Of a stretch of 64,000 nt of DNA, positions 1 to 8,150 are shown in pieces. The translations under genes were made by a program, and so were the position numbers. The notes beneath the pieces were generated by a model, which saw only the letters and a list, made by a program, of their open reading frames with translations, was not told where the DNA came from and ran no database searches. The number at the start of each line of letters is the position of its first letter. Position 1 is the stretch's first letter. This DNA is from Brevibacillus sp042683565 (lineage in GTDB: Bacteria > Bacillota > Bacilli > Brevibacillales > Brevibacillaceae). The stretch is from positions 62,001 through 126,000 of the forward strand of contig NZ_JBHUJW010000023.1 of assembly GCF_042683565.1 (NCBI RefSeq), written 5' to 3'.

Positions 1-804
1 CTGCCTCACCTGCAGGAGCATGCGAAATTGCCTCGCCAAAAGCGCCAGCAGCTTGATCGGCTCCTCGCCTGTTTTCATGCTGTCGTAGAGCATGCGCAAT
101 GCCCGATCCAGCCGGCCAGTGGCCACCTGTTCAATGAGGGCGAATACGTCCTGCTCCAGCGTGCGTGCGCCGAGCTGTTCGATGACCTCGTCCGTAATCA
201 CGCCGCCGTCTCCCACGAACAGCGCCAGCTTCTCCAGTTCCTTGTCCAACAGCCGCAGCTCGCTGCCTGCCCTCTCCACCAGCTTCATCGCCTGCTCTCG
301 CCGGATCGTCGCCTTGTACTTCCCGGCCTGGCGCTCGACCCAGCCGTACAGCTCCGCATCCTTCAGCTGCATAAACGGGATGACTTTGGCTCTTTGCTGC
401 AGCGTCTTGACCAGCTTTTTGCGCTCGTCCAGCTTTTCCGCCTGGGTGTGCAGGATGAGCGTGGTGTAGTCCGGAGGGTTTTGCATGTAGTCGAGCAGCG
501 CGTCCGGATTGCTTTCCACCTTGGTCTGCGGTTTGCTGCCCGTCAAAAAATACGCCTGTCTGGCGATGACAAGCCGGTGCTCGCCCATAAACGGCAAGGT
601 CTCTGCATCTTGCAAGATGTCACCAAGACTGGTCTCCGTACAATCGTAAACGCTCACGTTGAGATCGCTGAAGTCGGGATCAATCATTTCCCGCTTTGCC
701 AGCGTCAGAAATTCTTCTGCGAGAAAGGATTCCGGACCGTATAAGACGTAGACGGGGGCGTACTGCTTTTGCCGTATTTCCCGTACAGCCGACACCAATG
801 GCAT
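1..804 (-). CDS. holA: DNA polymerase III subunit delta (C-terminus cut by window edge)
   Basis: This is the clamp-loader delta subunit, which opens the sliding clamp for loading at primed DNA. The reading frame is continuous for 268 codons from an ATG at 804 to the window edge. The N-terminus carries the family pattern YVLYGPESFL followed by an acidic stretch, as in HolA; the ribosome binding site AAGGAAGGG lies just upstream. The last part, including most of the collar domain, is outside the window. In Bacillus holA follows comEC on the same strand; here an ECF sigma/anti-sigma pair lies between them. An extended -10 (TGC-TATAAT) sits about 35 bases upstream, so it is probably transcribed separately from the genes above. 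Confidence 0.9.
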   Translation of the reverse strand, partial: MPLVSAVREIRQKQYAPVYVLYGPESFLAEEFLTLAKREMIDPDFSDLNVSVYDCTETSLGDILQDAETLPFMGEHRLVIARQAYFLTGSKPQTKVESNPDALLDYMQNPPDYTTLILHTQAEKLDERKKLVKTLQQRAKVIPFMQLKDAELYGWVERQAGKYKATIRREQAMKLVERAGSELRLLDKELEKLALFVGDGGVITDEVIEQLGARTLEQDVFALIEQVATGRLDRALRMLYDSMKTGEEPIKLLALLARQFRMLLQVRQ

Positions 805-839
805 GGTTTTCCCTTCCTTTCTTTGCCCTGTCGTGCGTT

Positions 840-848
840 ATTATAGCA
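840..848 (-). promoter_or_regulatory. extended -10 promoter element for holA
   Basis: Read on the minus strand, the sequence TGC-TATAAT is a consensus -10 with the upstream TG extension. No good -35 is visible at 17 bases, which fits an extended -10 promoter. It lies about 36 bases before the holA ATG. Confidence 0.5.
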
Positions 849-925
849 CAAAACGGCTATGACGGTTTCGCTGACCGCAAGCGGCAAAGTTCCCTTCCCC
901 GAAAAATCGCAAGGCGCTCTGTTTC

Positions 926-966
926 CGGAAAAAAACCCGCCTCCTTGAAAAGCGGGAAGCGGGTTT
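926..966 (-). terminator. Rho-independent terminator after the anti-sigma gene
   Basis: An 8-bp stem (AAACCCGC at 959-966, GCGGGTTT at 933-940 on the minus strand) is followed by a T run. It closes the sigma/anti-sigma operon before holA. A separate inverted repeat lies just upstream at 992-1030. Confidence 0.75.
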
Positions 967-991
967 CCTTATTCTGGCACCTCTATGTAAA

Positions 992-1030
992 CGTTTGGGG
1001 AAAAGCCCCGGGATTCCTCCTCCCCAAACG
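992..1030. repeat. 9-bp inverted repeat CGTTTGGGG...CCCCAAACG
   Basis: The perfect 9-bp arms are separated by 21 bases in the gap between the anti-sigma gene stop (1129) and the terminator (926-966). The gap between arms contains a short GC-rich element. There is no T run next to it, so it is not an obvious terminator; it may be a 3'-end RNA fold. The rest of 806-1128 holds the holA promoter and the terminator and no gene that I can support. Confidence 0.5.
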
Positions 1031-1128
1031 GTAAGCAGGGGGTGCTTGATACTGTACTATACGCAACGCTCCCCTGTTCGGTGCCGGTCCTTATGTGAAA
1101 TCCATGTTTGCCAAGCGTAACTTTCACT

Positions 1129-1992
1129 TCAATCTTCTTTGTCTTTGTTTTTCTCTTTGCTTTTCTTTTCTTTTCCTTTTTCACTGCTGCTTTCCTTTGC
1201 GTTTTCCTTGCTCTTGTCCTTGTTCGAGTCACTCTCTCTGCCGCGATCGTTGTCCTTGTCCGATTTCTCTTCCAAGCCGTAAGGAAATGCTGGCGGCTTT
1301 TCCTCTCTGAAGACAGGTTTTGGCTTGGCGGTCGGTTGGTGAGCAGCCGGTTTCACAACTGCCGGTTTCACGGGCTGTTTCGGCTGTCCGGACGAGGAGA
1401 CCTTCTTCCCGCTCTGCTTTTTCGCAGGGGGAGTCGTTTTCGTCTCTTTCTTTTTCTCCTCCTCCTGGGTATTGGATGAAGGGAGATTAGTGCTGGGAGG
1501 AGGTACGGGCGGACCCACGAGCGGGGCATTGTCCGTTGTCGGCGTTTCCGTTCCTTGCTGGAGCAGGTCAGGTTCTACCTTTTTGCCGTCGCTGCCCGTA
1601 AACATCATGCCGATCAACAGACAGGCTGCGACCGCAGTGCTTCCAACAGTAGCAAGCCACACTTTCATCCGCTTCCACTTTCTCGATTCCGACGGCGAGG
1701 ACGAGTTGCGTTTCACTTCCAAAACAGGAAGAGGTGCTTCATTCAAAGCTGCAGGCTGCGCCGGAACGGCTGCTGCTGATTCCAGTCTGGGCAGGATGGA
1801 ATCCACGATGCTGAATGAAGGTACGACAGGGGGCAGCTTTTCCAACTGCTCGGAAACAGTTTTCAGACGGTTGAATTTCAATTGCAGATCAGAATCTTTG
1901 CGAATGAGGCTGTAGAGCGCCTCCTGTTCTACCGGGGAGAGGTCCCCGTCCAGATCCCGCTGCATCCATTCCCAAATTTCTTCGTTGGTCAT
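1129..1992 (-). CDS. membrane anti-sigma factor with charged low-complexity tail
   Basis: This is probably the antagonist of the ECF sigma factor encoded immediately upstream; its ATG overlaps the sigma stop codon (TGATG), a sign of translational coupling. Residues 1-70 form a helical cytoplasmic part (starts MTNEEIWEWMQRDLDGDLS) like anti-sigma N-terminal domains, but it lacks the zinc-binding HxxxCxxC motif. A single membrane segment lies at about residues 111-131. The outer part is Pro/Thr-rich, then almost purely Lys, Glu, Ser and Asp to the end. Such tails may sense the cell wall, but that is inference. The role rests on position and topology more than on detailed homology. No extracellular enzyme domain is visible. 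Confidence 0.75.
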   Translation of the reverse strand: MTNEEIWEWMQRDLDGDLSPVEQEALYSLIRKDSDLQLKFNRLKTVSEQLEKLPPVVPSFSIVDSILPRLESAAAVPAQPAALNEAPLPVLEVKRNSSSPSESRKWKRMKVWLATVGSTAVAACLLIGMMFTGSDGKKVEPDLLQQGTETPTTDNAPLVGPPVPPPSTNLPSSNTQEEEKKKETKTTPPAKKQSGKKVSSSGQPKQPVKPAVVKPAAHQPTAKPKPVFREEKPPAFPYGLEEKSDKDNDRGRESDSNKDKSKENAKESSSEKGKEKKSKEKNKDKED

Positions 1993-2537
1993 CAACCGAT
2001 CCCCCCTTTCTGGTAGTCGTACAAAAGTTCCTGCAACTGTTGTCTGGCCCGGAACAAATACGACTTTACCGTGTTAAGCGGCAAATCCAATGCTTCTGCG
2101 ATCTCTTGGTAGGACAAATCCTCCAGGTAGCGCAGCACTACGACCATCCGGTACTGCCTTGGCAGCTTGGCGATGGCTTCCTGGATGTCATTCGACAGTC
2201 CAGTGAGAAGAATTTCATCTTCCACGTTGTTACGATCAGGGATGATCAGCTCATGCTCGTCTATTGAGACCGTTTCCTTCTTCGCTCGAAATTTATCCAT
2301 ACAAACGTTGCTTACGATTCGTTGCACCCATGTGGAAAATTTCGCCTTTTCCTGATAGGTGTCCAGTTTCCGATAAATGCGAATAAGCACTTCCTGGGCT
2401 GCGTCGAGAGCGTCCTGCTCGTTCCCAAGAATATAGTAAGCGCTGCGGTAAACGGAGGTCTCAATGGATCGAAGCAGATCGACAAGCGCTTCATGATCCC
2501 CGGACTGCGCTTTCCTGATCAACTCTGCTTCCTGCAT
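1992..2537 (-). CDS. ECF-family RNA polymerase sigma factor
   Basis: A 181-residue group 4 sigma factor. Region 2 (about residues 20-90) has the typical DALDAAQEVLIRIYRKLDTY and FSTWVQRI segments for core and -10 binding. Region 4 (about 125-175) ends with the helix-turn-helix SYQEIAEALDLPLNTVKSYL for -35 binding. The gene sits 53 bases downstream of comEC and overlaps its anti-sigma gene. The upstream gap has an ECF-type promoter, suggesting that the factor transcribes its own operon. It resembles the SigW/YlaC group, but I cannot assign a specific member. Confidence 0.88.
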   Translation of the reverse strand: MQEAELIRKAQSGDHEALVDLLRSIETSVYRSAYYILGNEQDALDAAQEVLIRIYRKLDTYQEKAKFSTWVQRIVSNVCMDKFRAKKETVSIDEHELIIPDRNNVEDEILLTGLSNDIQEAIAKLPRQYRMVVVLRYLEDLSYQEIAEALDLPLNTVKSYLFRARQQLQELLYDYQKGGIG

Positions 2538-2555
2538 ATTCTCCTCTCCCCCCTA

Positions 2556-2583
2556 CAGACGGTTCGCAAAAAGAAAAGGTTGC
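2556..2583 (-). promoter_or_regulatory. ECF-type promoter, probably autoregulatory
   Basis: On the minus strand GCAACC (-35, 2578-2583) is followed after exactly 16 bases by CGTCTG (-10, 2556-2561). This matches the general ECF pattern AAC - 16/17 bp - CGTC. It lies just upstream of the sigma gene ATG at 2537, after the comEC stop. Confidence 0.6.
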
Positions 2584-2590
2584 AAACAGA

Positions 2591-4972
2591 TTATGTATTC
2601 GATCTTTGGACTTCCCAGGCCATCCCCTCTGGCGAAATAATCAGCGTGATAGCGCCTTGCCGGTCGGTTCTGTACACCTTGGAGCCTATTTCATTCAGTC
2701 TTTGCAAAACTTCCGCAGCCGGATGCCCGTAGCGGTTGTGCGCACCGACGGAGATGACGGCAGCCTTTGGGCGCAGTGCCCGAAGCAATTCCTCTGTGCT
2801 GGAAGTACGGCTGCCGTGATGGGCGACTTTCAATACATCCACCTCGCGTACGCCTTGCCGCACGACATTCGCTTCCCCGCCGCGCTCGATGTCGCCTGTG
2901 AACAACACCGATCGGCCGAATGCCGTCAGTTGGAGCACAACAGAGGCATCGTTGCCGGAAGCATCTGACGATTGGTCCGGCTGTATCCACTTCCACTCTA
3001 CCCCCGGAGCGTCTGACCAAGTCTGCCCGGGGCTGCCCGTCAAGATCGGGACTCCCTTTTGTTGAAATTGCCGGAGGATTTCTCTCTCTGTTCCTTCCGG
3101 TGTGACGCCGCTCACAAGCACTGCCCCGAAGGAAAAGCGGGACACGAGCGCAGCCATACCTCCGATGTGATCCAGATCGCCGTGCGTCATGACGACACGG
3201 TCAATTTTTTCGATCCCGCGCGCCCGCAAAAAGGGGAGGACGACTTCTTTTCCCACCTCGTACGGATCGCGTTTTTCCCTCCACGGTTCACGTGCAGGAA
3301 GGCGCATCGTCCCACCTGCATCCATTAAGTATACCTTCTCTTTACCAATTTCGACAACGATGGAATCACCCTGGCCTACATCCAGGAAAGTGATCCGCAC
3401 TTCGTCCCTCCCCGAAAAAGGCTGCCTGGCCAAAGCGACCAGAGCGATATAGAGCAACAGGCAGACAATCACATCTCTTTGCCGATGATAACCCATTCGC
3501 CACAAAACGGGCAACATCGCTATGAAGCCTCCGTAGAGCAAAAGCCACCACCACGCCGGGTGTGGCCAGTGCGAAAACGGGATGGCCGCGCTTCTCAGGG
3601 CGAATAACGGCTCGTGCAGCACTTTTAGGAGACCGGCGGACAACAGCACGGGCCAGGCAGCCAAAAACGGATGTACCAGCCCTGCGAGCAAGGCGATATA
3701 CCCCAGGGGCAGGACGACCACGGAAAGAATCGGGGTGACAATCAGATTGACCAGCCAGGAGAGCGCAGAAAACTGGTGGAAATGGTAGATGAGAAAAGGA
3801 AACGATACGGCTTGGGCGGCGAAGGTGACAGCGATCAGCGTGCGCAGCCACAACGGAATGCGGACCATGACATGCTGGCTGAACGGCACGAAAATAATCA
3901 GCCCGAGCGTAACGGCAAAGGACAGCTGAAACCCGATGTGCCACAGCTGGTACGGATCGGCGAGCAGCATGAGCATGAGCGCGCCGGCCCACACATCCTT
4001 GCCGTCCACTTTCTTGCCCAGCCCTTGACTGACGACGCCTGCTCCGCCCATAATGCCCGAGCGCACAGCCGAAGCGCTCGCGCCGACCAACAGGACGTAT
4101 CCGGCAAGCACGCACACGGCAGCTGTCATGGCCCCTTTTCGCGGCACCCCCAGCCGGGTCATGCCCCACATGAACATGCTGCTGACGAGCGAGACATGCA
4201 AACCCGATATGGCGAGCACATGACTTAGCCCCAAATCTGCGTACAAATCCGACAGCTCCGTCGATACGTCTTCTCCCGCGCCCAGCAACAGCGATTTCAT
4301 GTAGCCGGCCATTTCCGGATCGGAGTATAACTGCTCCACCTGCTCTGCCGCTTCATCCTGCCAGCGCTGAAAGGACGACCACAAGCTGCTGCTTTCGCGG
4401 ACGCTCGCATCTCGATAGGAAGTGTTCGCGATCGCCGCGACCCCTTGCCAGTGCAGGAACCGCTCGTAATCAAACGCGTACGGATTTCGCGCAGACTCCG
4501 GGAGCGACAGCGTCACATAGGCCGCGATCTCGCTTCCCCGCTTCCACGTGTCTGCCTGCAGAGCCTGTTCCTCCGTTTGCAGACTGACACGCACCGCCAG
4601 CCGTTCGGAGCGCTCCATGTCCGTCCACTTTTCCCCGTCGTGCGACCATTTGACTGTCTCCATGAAAAACCGCGCGACATCGCCATCCCTTTTTACAGCA
4701 GAATCGATCGTGCCACAAACCCACAAACGCTGTTCCTGTCGTGCGTACGGCGCAAGCGCGGAGGAGTGAAGAATCTCGTACCCGTAAAAATAGAGACCTG
4801 CTAAAATAGTAACGAGCGTGCAGAAAAGCCAGGGCTGCCGCAGGCTCTTTCGTCTGCGGAAACTGGCAGCAGCCGTTGCAATGCCCGCTGCGGCAAGGAG
4901 CCAGGCCGGATGCAGGCAGGCCGCCAACAGCAATCCGGCCAACATCGAAAGGCTCGCTCTGTACATCGTCAC
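2591..4972 (-). CDS. comEC: ComEC/Rec2 competence DNA channel
   Basis: ComEC forms the inner-membrane channel that takes single-stranded DNA into the cell in natural transformation. An N-terminal group of membrane helices precedes an OB-like region and the central multi-helix Competence domain. The C-terminal quarter is a metallo-beta-lactamase domain with FLDVGQGDS and the metal-binding THGDLDHIGG motif, proposed to degrade the non-transforming strand. GTG at 4972 is chosen because GGAGG precedes it by 7 bases; the frame stays open to an ATG at 5002 that has no good ribosome binding site. The protein is of normal family length (about 790 residues). ComEA is encoded on the other strand, with asnB between. 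Confidence 0.93.
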   Translation of the reverse strand: MTMYRASLSMLAGLLLAACLHPAWLLAAAGIATAAASFRRRKSLRQPWLFCTLVTILAGLYFYGYEILHSSALAPYARQEQRLWVCGTIDSAVKRDGDVARFFMETVKWSHDGEKWTDMERSERLAVRVSLQTEEQALQADTWKRGSEIAAYVTLSLPESARNPYAFDYERFLHWQGVAAIANTSYRDASVRESSSLWSSFQRWQDEAAEQVEQLYSDPEMAGYMKSLLLGAGEDVSTELSDLYADLGLSHVLAISGLHVSLVSSMFMWGMTRLGVPRKGAMTAAVCVLAGYVLLVGASASAVRSGIMGGAGVVSQGLGKKVDGKDVWAGALMLMLLADPYQLWHIGFQLSFAVTLGLIIFVPFSQHVMVRIPLWLRTLIAVTFAAQAVSFPFLIYHFHQFSALSWLVNLIVTPILSVVVLPLGYIALLAGLVHPFLAAWPVLLSAGLLKVLHEPLFALRSAAIPFSHWPHPAWWWLLLYGGFIAMLPVLWRMGYHRQRDVIVCLLLYIALVALARQPFSGRDEVRITFLDVGQGDSIVVEIGKEKVYLMDAGGTMRLPAREPWREKRDPYEVGKEVVLPFLRARGIEKIDRVVMTHGDLDHIGGMAALVSRFSFGAVLVSGVTPEGTEREILRQFQQKGVPILTGSPGQTWSDAPGVEWKWIQPDQSSDASGNDASVVLQLTAFGRSVLFTGDIERGGEANVVRQGVREVDVLKVAHHGSRTSSTEELLRALRPKAAVISVGAHNRYGHPAAEVLQRLNEIGSKVYRTDRQGAITLIISPEGMAWEVQRSNT

Positions 4973-5170
4973 GCACATTCCTCCGTCCCTTTGTCGAACC
5001 ATTCATTCGCATTCCCGAGTATATCCTTCAGGACGGGGACAAAAATAGGAACAGAAAGACTGCGCAGCTTATGTTCTGCAAGGTTCATAGGCATTCGGAG
5101 TGATTGCGCTGACTGTCGATACGTGATAGAGTTAGCAGGAGCAATCCAGTGAGAGGAAGAGTCATTTCAT

Positions 5171-7096
5171 ATGTGTGGAATCGTATCACTCTATAACAAG
5201 CGGCAAATGCCTGCCCAGCAAGAAACGATCAGCGCGATGACCGGTGTCATCCTGCACCGCGGTCCAGACGACGATGGTTTTCATTTGGAAGACAATGTCG
5301 CCCTGGGCTTTCGTCGTTTAAGCATCATCGACGTGGAAGGCGGACATCAACCGCTGTTTAACGAAACACGGGACATCTGGATTATTGGGAACGGGGAAGT
5401 TTACAATTACAAGGAACTGCAACAATGGCTGAAAGACCTTGGACATGTTTTTCACACCGATTCTGATATTGAAACGATCCTGCACCTCTACGAGGAAGTC
5501 GGGACAGACGCACCGAAGCATTTGCGCGGGATGTTCGGTTTTACGATCTACGACTCTCGCAAAAAGCGGCTGTTCGGTGCGCGCGACCACTTTGGAATCA
5601 AGCCGCTCTACTACGTGGAAACGGCTGATTCAATCGCGATTGCCAGCGAAATCAAGAGTCTGCTGGAGCTGCCGAAAGTCGCGCGGGAAGTGAATCACAC
5701 CGCCTTTTATCATTACCTCACCTTCCAGTACGTGCCGGACCCGGAGACGATGTACCGCGGCATTTACCGCGTGCCGCCTGCGCACTCTTTCATCGTCGAA
5801 AACGACCAGATCAAGCTGGAGCGTTACTGGGACGTCGAGTTCAAACCGGACGAAAACAAGCCGTTCTCCTACTACGTGGAAGGTACGCGCAGCGTGCTGC
5901 TTGAATCGGTGGATAAGCATCGGATGAGTGAAGTGCCGCGTGGAGCGTTCCTCTCCAGCGGCGTGGACTCCAGCAGCATCGTCGCCATGCTGCGCACGTT
6001 CGAGCCTGTGAAGACCTTCTCGGTAGGCTCGGATATTCCGGGCTACAGCGAGCTGGACTTTGCCAGACGGACAGCGCAATATCTGGGCTCCGAGCATCAC
6101 GAGCTGGTCGTAAATGCCCAGCAGTACATGAACGAGCTGCCAAGGCTGATCTGGCATCAGGATGAACCGGTCGCAGACCCGTCGGCAATCCTGCTCTATT
6201 TCGTCGCCCAGCTGGCGAGCGAGCACGTCACTGTCGTCCTGTCCGGCGAAGGGGCGGACGAATTTTTCGGCGGCTACAACATCTACCGCGAGCCGAGCGC
6301 CTTGAAAATGTTCTCCGGCATGCCTGGCTGGATGCGTCACTCGATCGGCTACATGGCGGAACGCCTGCCCGATCAGATCAAAGGGAAAAACTTCCTGATC
6401 CGCGGCTCCAAAACGGTGGAAGAGCGATTCTTTGGAAACGCCCTGATCTTCAACGAGGAAACGAAAAAACGGGTCGTCATGGAGGACATCTCGCGCTCCA
6501 GCTCGTACGTGTCTCCTTTCACCATCACCGAGGAGATCTACAAGCGCGCTGCCCAGTACGACGACGTGACCAAAATGCAGTATTTGGACATTCACACCTG
6601 GCTTCGCGGCAACATTCTGATGAAGGCCGACAAAATGACGATGGCCAACTCCCTGGAGCTGCGCGTACCGTTCATCGACCTGAAAGTCTTTGAGTTCGCC
6701 GCGACCATCCCGACGAAGTACAAAATCGCAAGCGGCACGACCAAGCACGTCCTGCGCGAAGCGATGAAGGACTTCTTGCCGCCGGAAATCAAGACGAGAA
6801 AGAAACTGGGCTTCCCGGTTCCGACCCGCCACTGGCTGAAAAACGAATTCTACAAATGGGCGAAGGAAATTATTTTTGAATCGAAAGTTGACGATCTGAT
6901 CAACAAAGCGTACGTCCTGTACATGCTGGATGAGCATCGCGAAGGCAACGCCGATTACAGCCGCAAAATCTGGACGATCCTCGTCTTCATGCTGTGGCAT
7001 CAAATCTTTATCGAGCAAAAATACAACTTCGGTCCGTTCGTCAGCCCGAACGTGGATATTCGCCGCAAAAAAAACTCGCTCCAGCACATCGGCTAG
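5171..7096 (+). CDS. asnB: asparagine synthase (glutamine-hydrolysing)
   Basis: The enzyme makes asparagine from aspartate, ATP and glutamine. The start MCGIV places Cys2 as the glutaminase nucleophile; the class II glutaminase domain spans roughly residues 2-190, with GPDDDGF and NGEVYNY motifs. The synthetase domain has the pyrophosphate loop SSGVDSS at residues 262-268, and SGEGADEFFGGYN further on. The 641 residues are close to B. subtilis AsnB/AsnO, and the FRRLSIIDVEGG stretch is closer to AsnO as I remember it. The ribosome binding site is GAGGAA, 12 bases upstream. The gene lies between comEC and comEA, where Bacillus has comEB; its product has no known role in competence. Confidence 0.92.
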   Translation: MCGIVSLYNKRQMPAQQETISAMTGVILHRGPDDDGFHLEDNVALGFRRLSIIDVEGGHQPLFNETRDIWIIGNGEVYNYKELQQWLKDLGHVFHTDSDIETILHLYEEVGTDAPKHLRGMFGFTIYDSRKKRLFGARDHFGIKPLYYVETADSIAIASEIKSLLELPKVAREVNHTAFYHYLTFQYVPDPETMYRGIYRVPPAHSFIVENDQIKLERYWDVEFKPDENKPFSYYVEGTRSVLLESVDKHRMSEVPRGAFLSSGVDSSSIVAMLRTFEPVKTFSVGSDIPGYSELDFARRTAQYLGSEHHELVVNAQQYMNELPRLIWHQDEPVADPSAILLYFVAQLASEHVTVVLSGEGADEFFGGYNIYREPSALKMFSGMPGWMRHSIGYMAERLPDQIKGKNFLIRGSKTVEERFFGNALIFNEETKKRVVMEDISRSSSYVSPFTITEEIYKRAAQYDDVTKMQYLDIHTWLRGNILMKADKMTMANSLELRVPFIDLKVFEFAATIPTKYKIASGTTKHVLREAMKDFLPPEIKTRKKLGFPVPTRHWLKNEFYKWAKEIIFESKVDDLINKAYVLYMLDEHREGNADYSRKIWTILVFMLWHQIFIEQKYNFGPFVSPNVDIRRKKNSLQHIG

Positions 7097-7147
7097 AAAC
7101 CTGAAAGAAACATTTGCACACCCTCTCTTTCTTTTCGTAGCATCGCA

Positions 7148-7171
7148 AGTAGAGAGCACTGCCTCTCTACT
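7148..7171 (+). terminator. hairpin after asnB, possible weak terminator
   Basis: A perfect 9-bp stem (AGTAGAGAG / CTCTCTACT) with a 6-base loop lies 52 bases after the asnB stop. It is followed by GTAAGTTTTGC, a poor T run, so it may slow rather than stop transcription before comEA. Confidence 0.4.
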
Positions 7172-7204
7172 GTAAGTTTTGCGAAAAGCAAGGGAGGGTT
7201 TTTT

Positions 7205-8080
7205 GTGGTGCTGGAATGGTGGGACAAGTATCGGCGCATTCTTTTGCCTGCTGCCGCCGTGCTGCTGATCGCAAGCAGCATCTGGCTCTATCAGGCGCGT
7301 GGTACAGGACGGGAAGGCACGACTGGACAGCTGCCGCTGATCCCGCCCGCTTACGCTTCAGAGGAAGGTGTACTTGCTACCGAAGATGGCCACTTGACGT
7401 CGGATAAAACAACGGCTTCTGCAGCGGATGCCGGGAACAGGTCTGCGCGTATTGCAGCGGGAGCATCGCAGCCAACGGCACCCGGTCCTGCATTTGGTGC
7501 AGCGGATGCGACAAATGCTGCCCATGCGCCGCAGGCGAAGAATGCTCAACCCGCAGACCCGCCTGCCTCCCCGCTGTACGTGGACGTCAAGGGCAGCGTG
7601 AGACAGCCGGGACTGTACCGTCTGGAGGTGGGCATGCGAGTAGCGGACGCGATTGCCAAGGCGGGCGGGGCCAAGCCTGAAGCCGATCTCGATCAGCTGA
7701 ATCTGGCGGCACCGCTCGTGGACGGCACAGCCATCGTCATCCCTGCCAAAGGTTCTGCTCCCCCGTCTCTCGCTGTTGCCGCTTCGCCCGTCAGCCCCGC
7801 TGGCGTCTCCTCCTACGACGTCTCCGCGGCCAGTCTCGGCGGAGCGTCGGCCAGCCAGGCGAGAAGCAGCAGTTCTTTCCCCGAACAGCCTGTCCTGCTC
7901 AATACGGCAACCTTGGAGCAGCTGATGACCTTGCCTGGCATCGGCGAAGCACGTGCCCGGGCAATTCTGCAATATCGCGAGGAAAAAGGCGGCTTTCGCT
8001 CCCCCGAGGAGCTGCAAAACATCGAGGGCATCGGCGAAAAACTGTACGCGCGAATCAAGGAGCGAATCCGGGTCCGGTAA
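7205..8080 (+). CDS. comEA: ComEA DNA receptor of the competence system
   Basis: ComEA is the membrane-anchored receptor that binds double-stranded DNA outside the cell and hands it to ComEC. The GTG start follows GGGAGGG. One membrane anchor lies near residues 10-28, then a long Ala/Thr/Pro-rich linker, a SLBB domain (starts LYVDVKGSVRQPGLY, about residues 118-180), a second linker, and a C-terminal helix-hairpin-helix pair (LNTATLEQLMTLPGIGEARA and LQNIEGIGEKLYARI). At 291 residues it is longer than the B. subtilis protein (about 205), the extra length being in the linkers. It is inverted relative to comEC, and comEB is absent from the locus. Confidence 0.93.
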   Translation: MVLEWWDKYRRILLPAAAVLLIASSIWLYQARGTGREGTTGQLPLIPPAYASEEGVLATEDGHLTSDKTTASAADAGNRSARIAAGASQPTAPGPAFGAADATNAAHAPQAKNAQPADPPASPLYVDVKGSVRQPGLYRLEVGMRVADAIAKAGGAKPEADLDQLNLAAPLVDGTAIVIPAKGSAPPSLAVAASPVSPAGVSSYDVSAASLGGASASQARSSSSFPEQPVLLNTATLEQLMTLPGIGEARARAILQYREEKGGFRSPEELQNIEGIGEKLYARIKERIRVR

Positions 8081-8150
8081 ACAGGATCAATCTTTGGTCA
8101 TGACGAGCGCGATTTGTACATAAAATTGGGAAAGAATCACGGAGGGAGGT

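Noticed and set aside
969..1232. A +1-frame extension that would lengthen the anti-sigma tail past its stop
   Set aside because: The alternative frame (ending NVYIEVPE) overlaps the inverted repeat and has no family-like features. It needs a +1 shift in a purine run, for which no typical signal (such as a weak codon with a stimulator) is seen. A sequence indel cannot be fully excluded.
5630..7159. A 509-codon open frame antisense to asnB
   Set aside because: Shadow of asnB with no supporting features.
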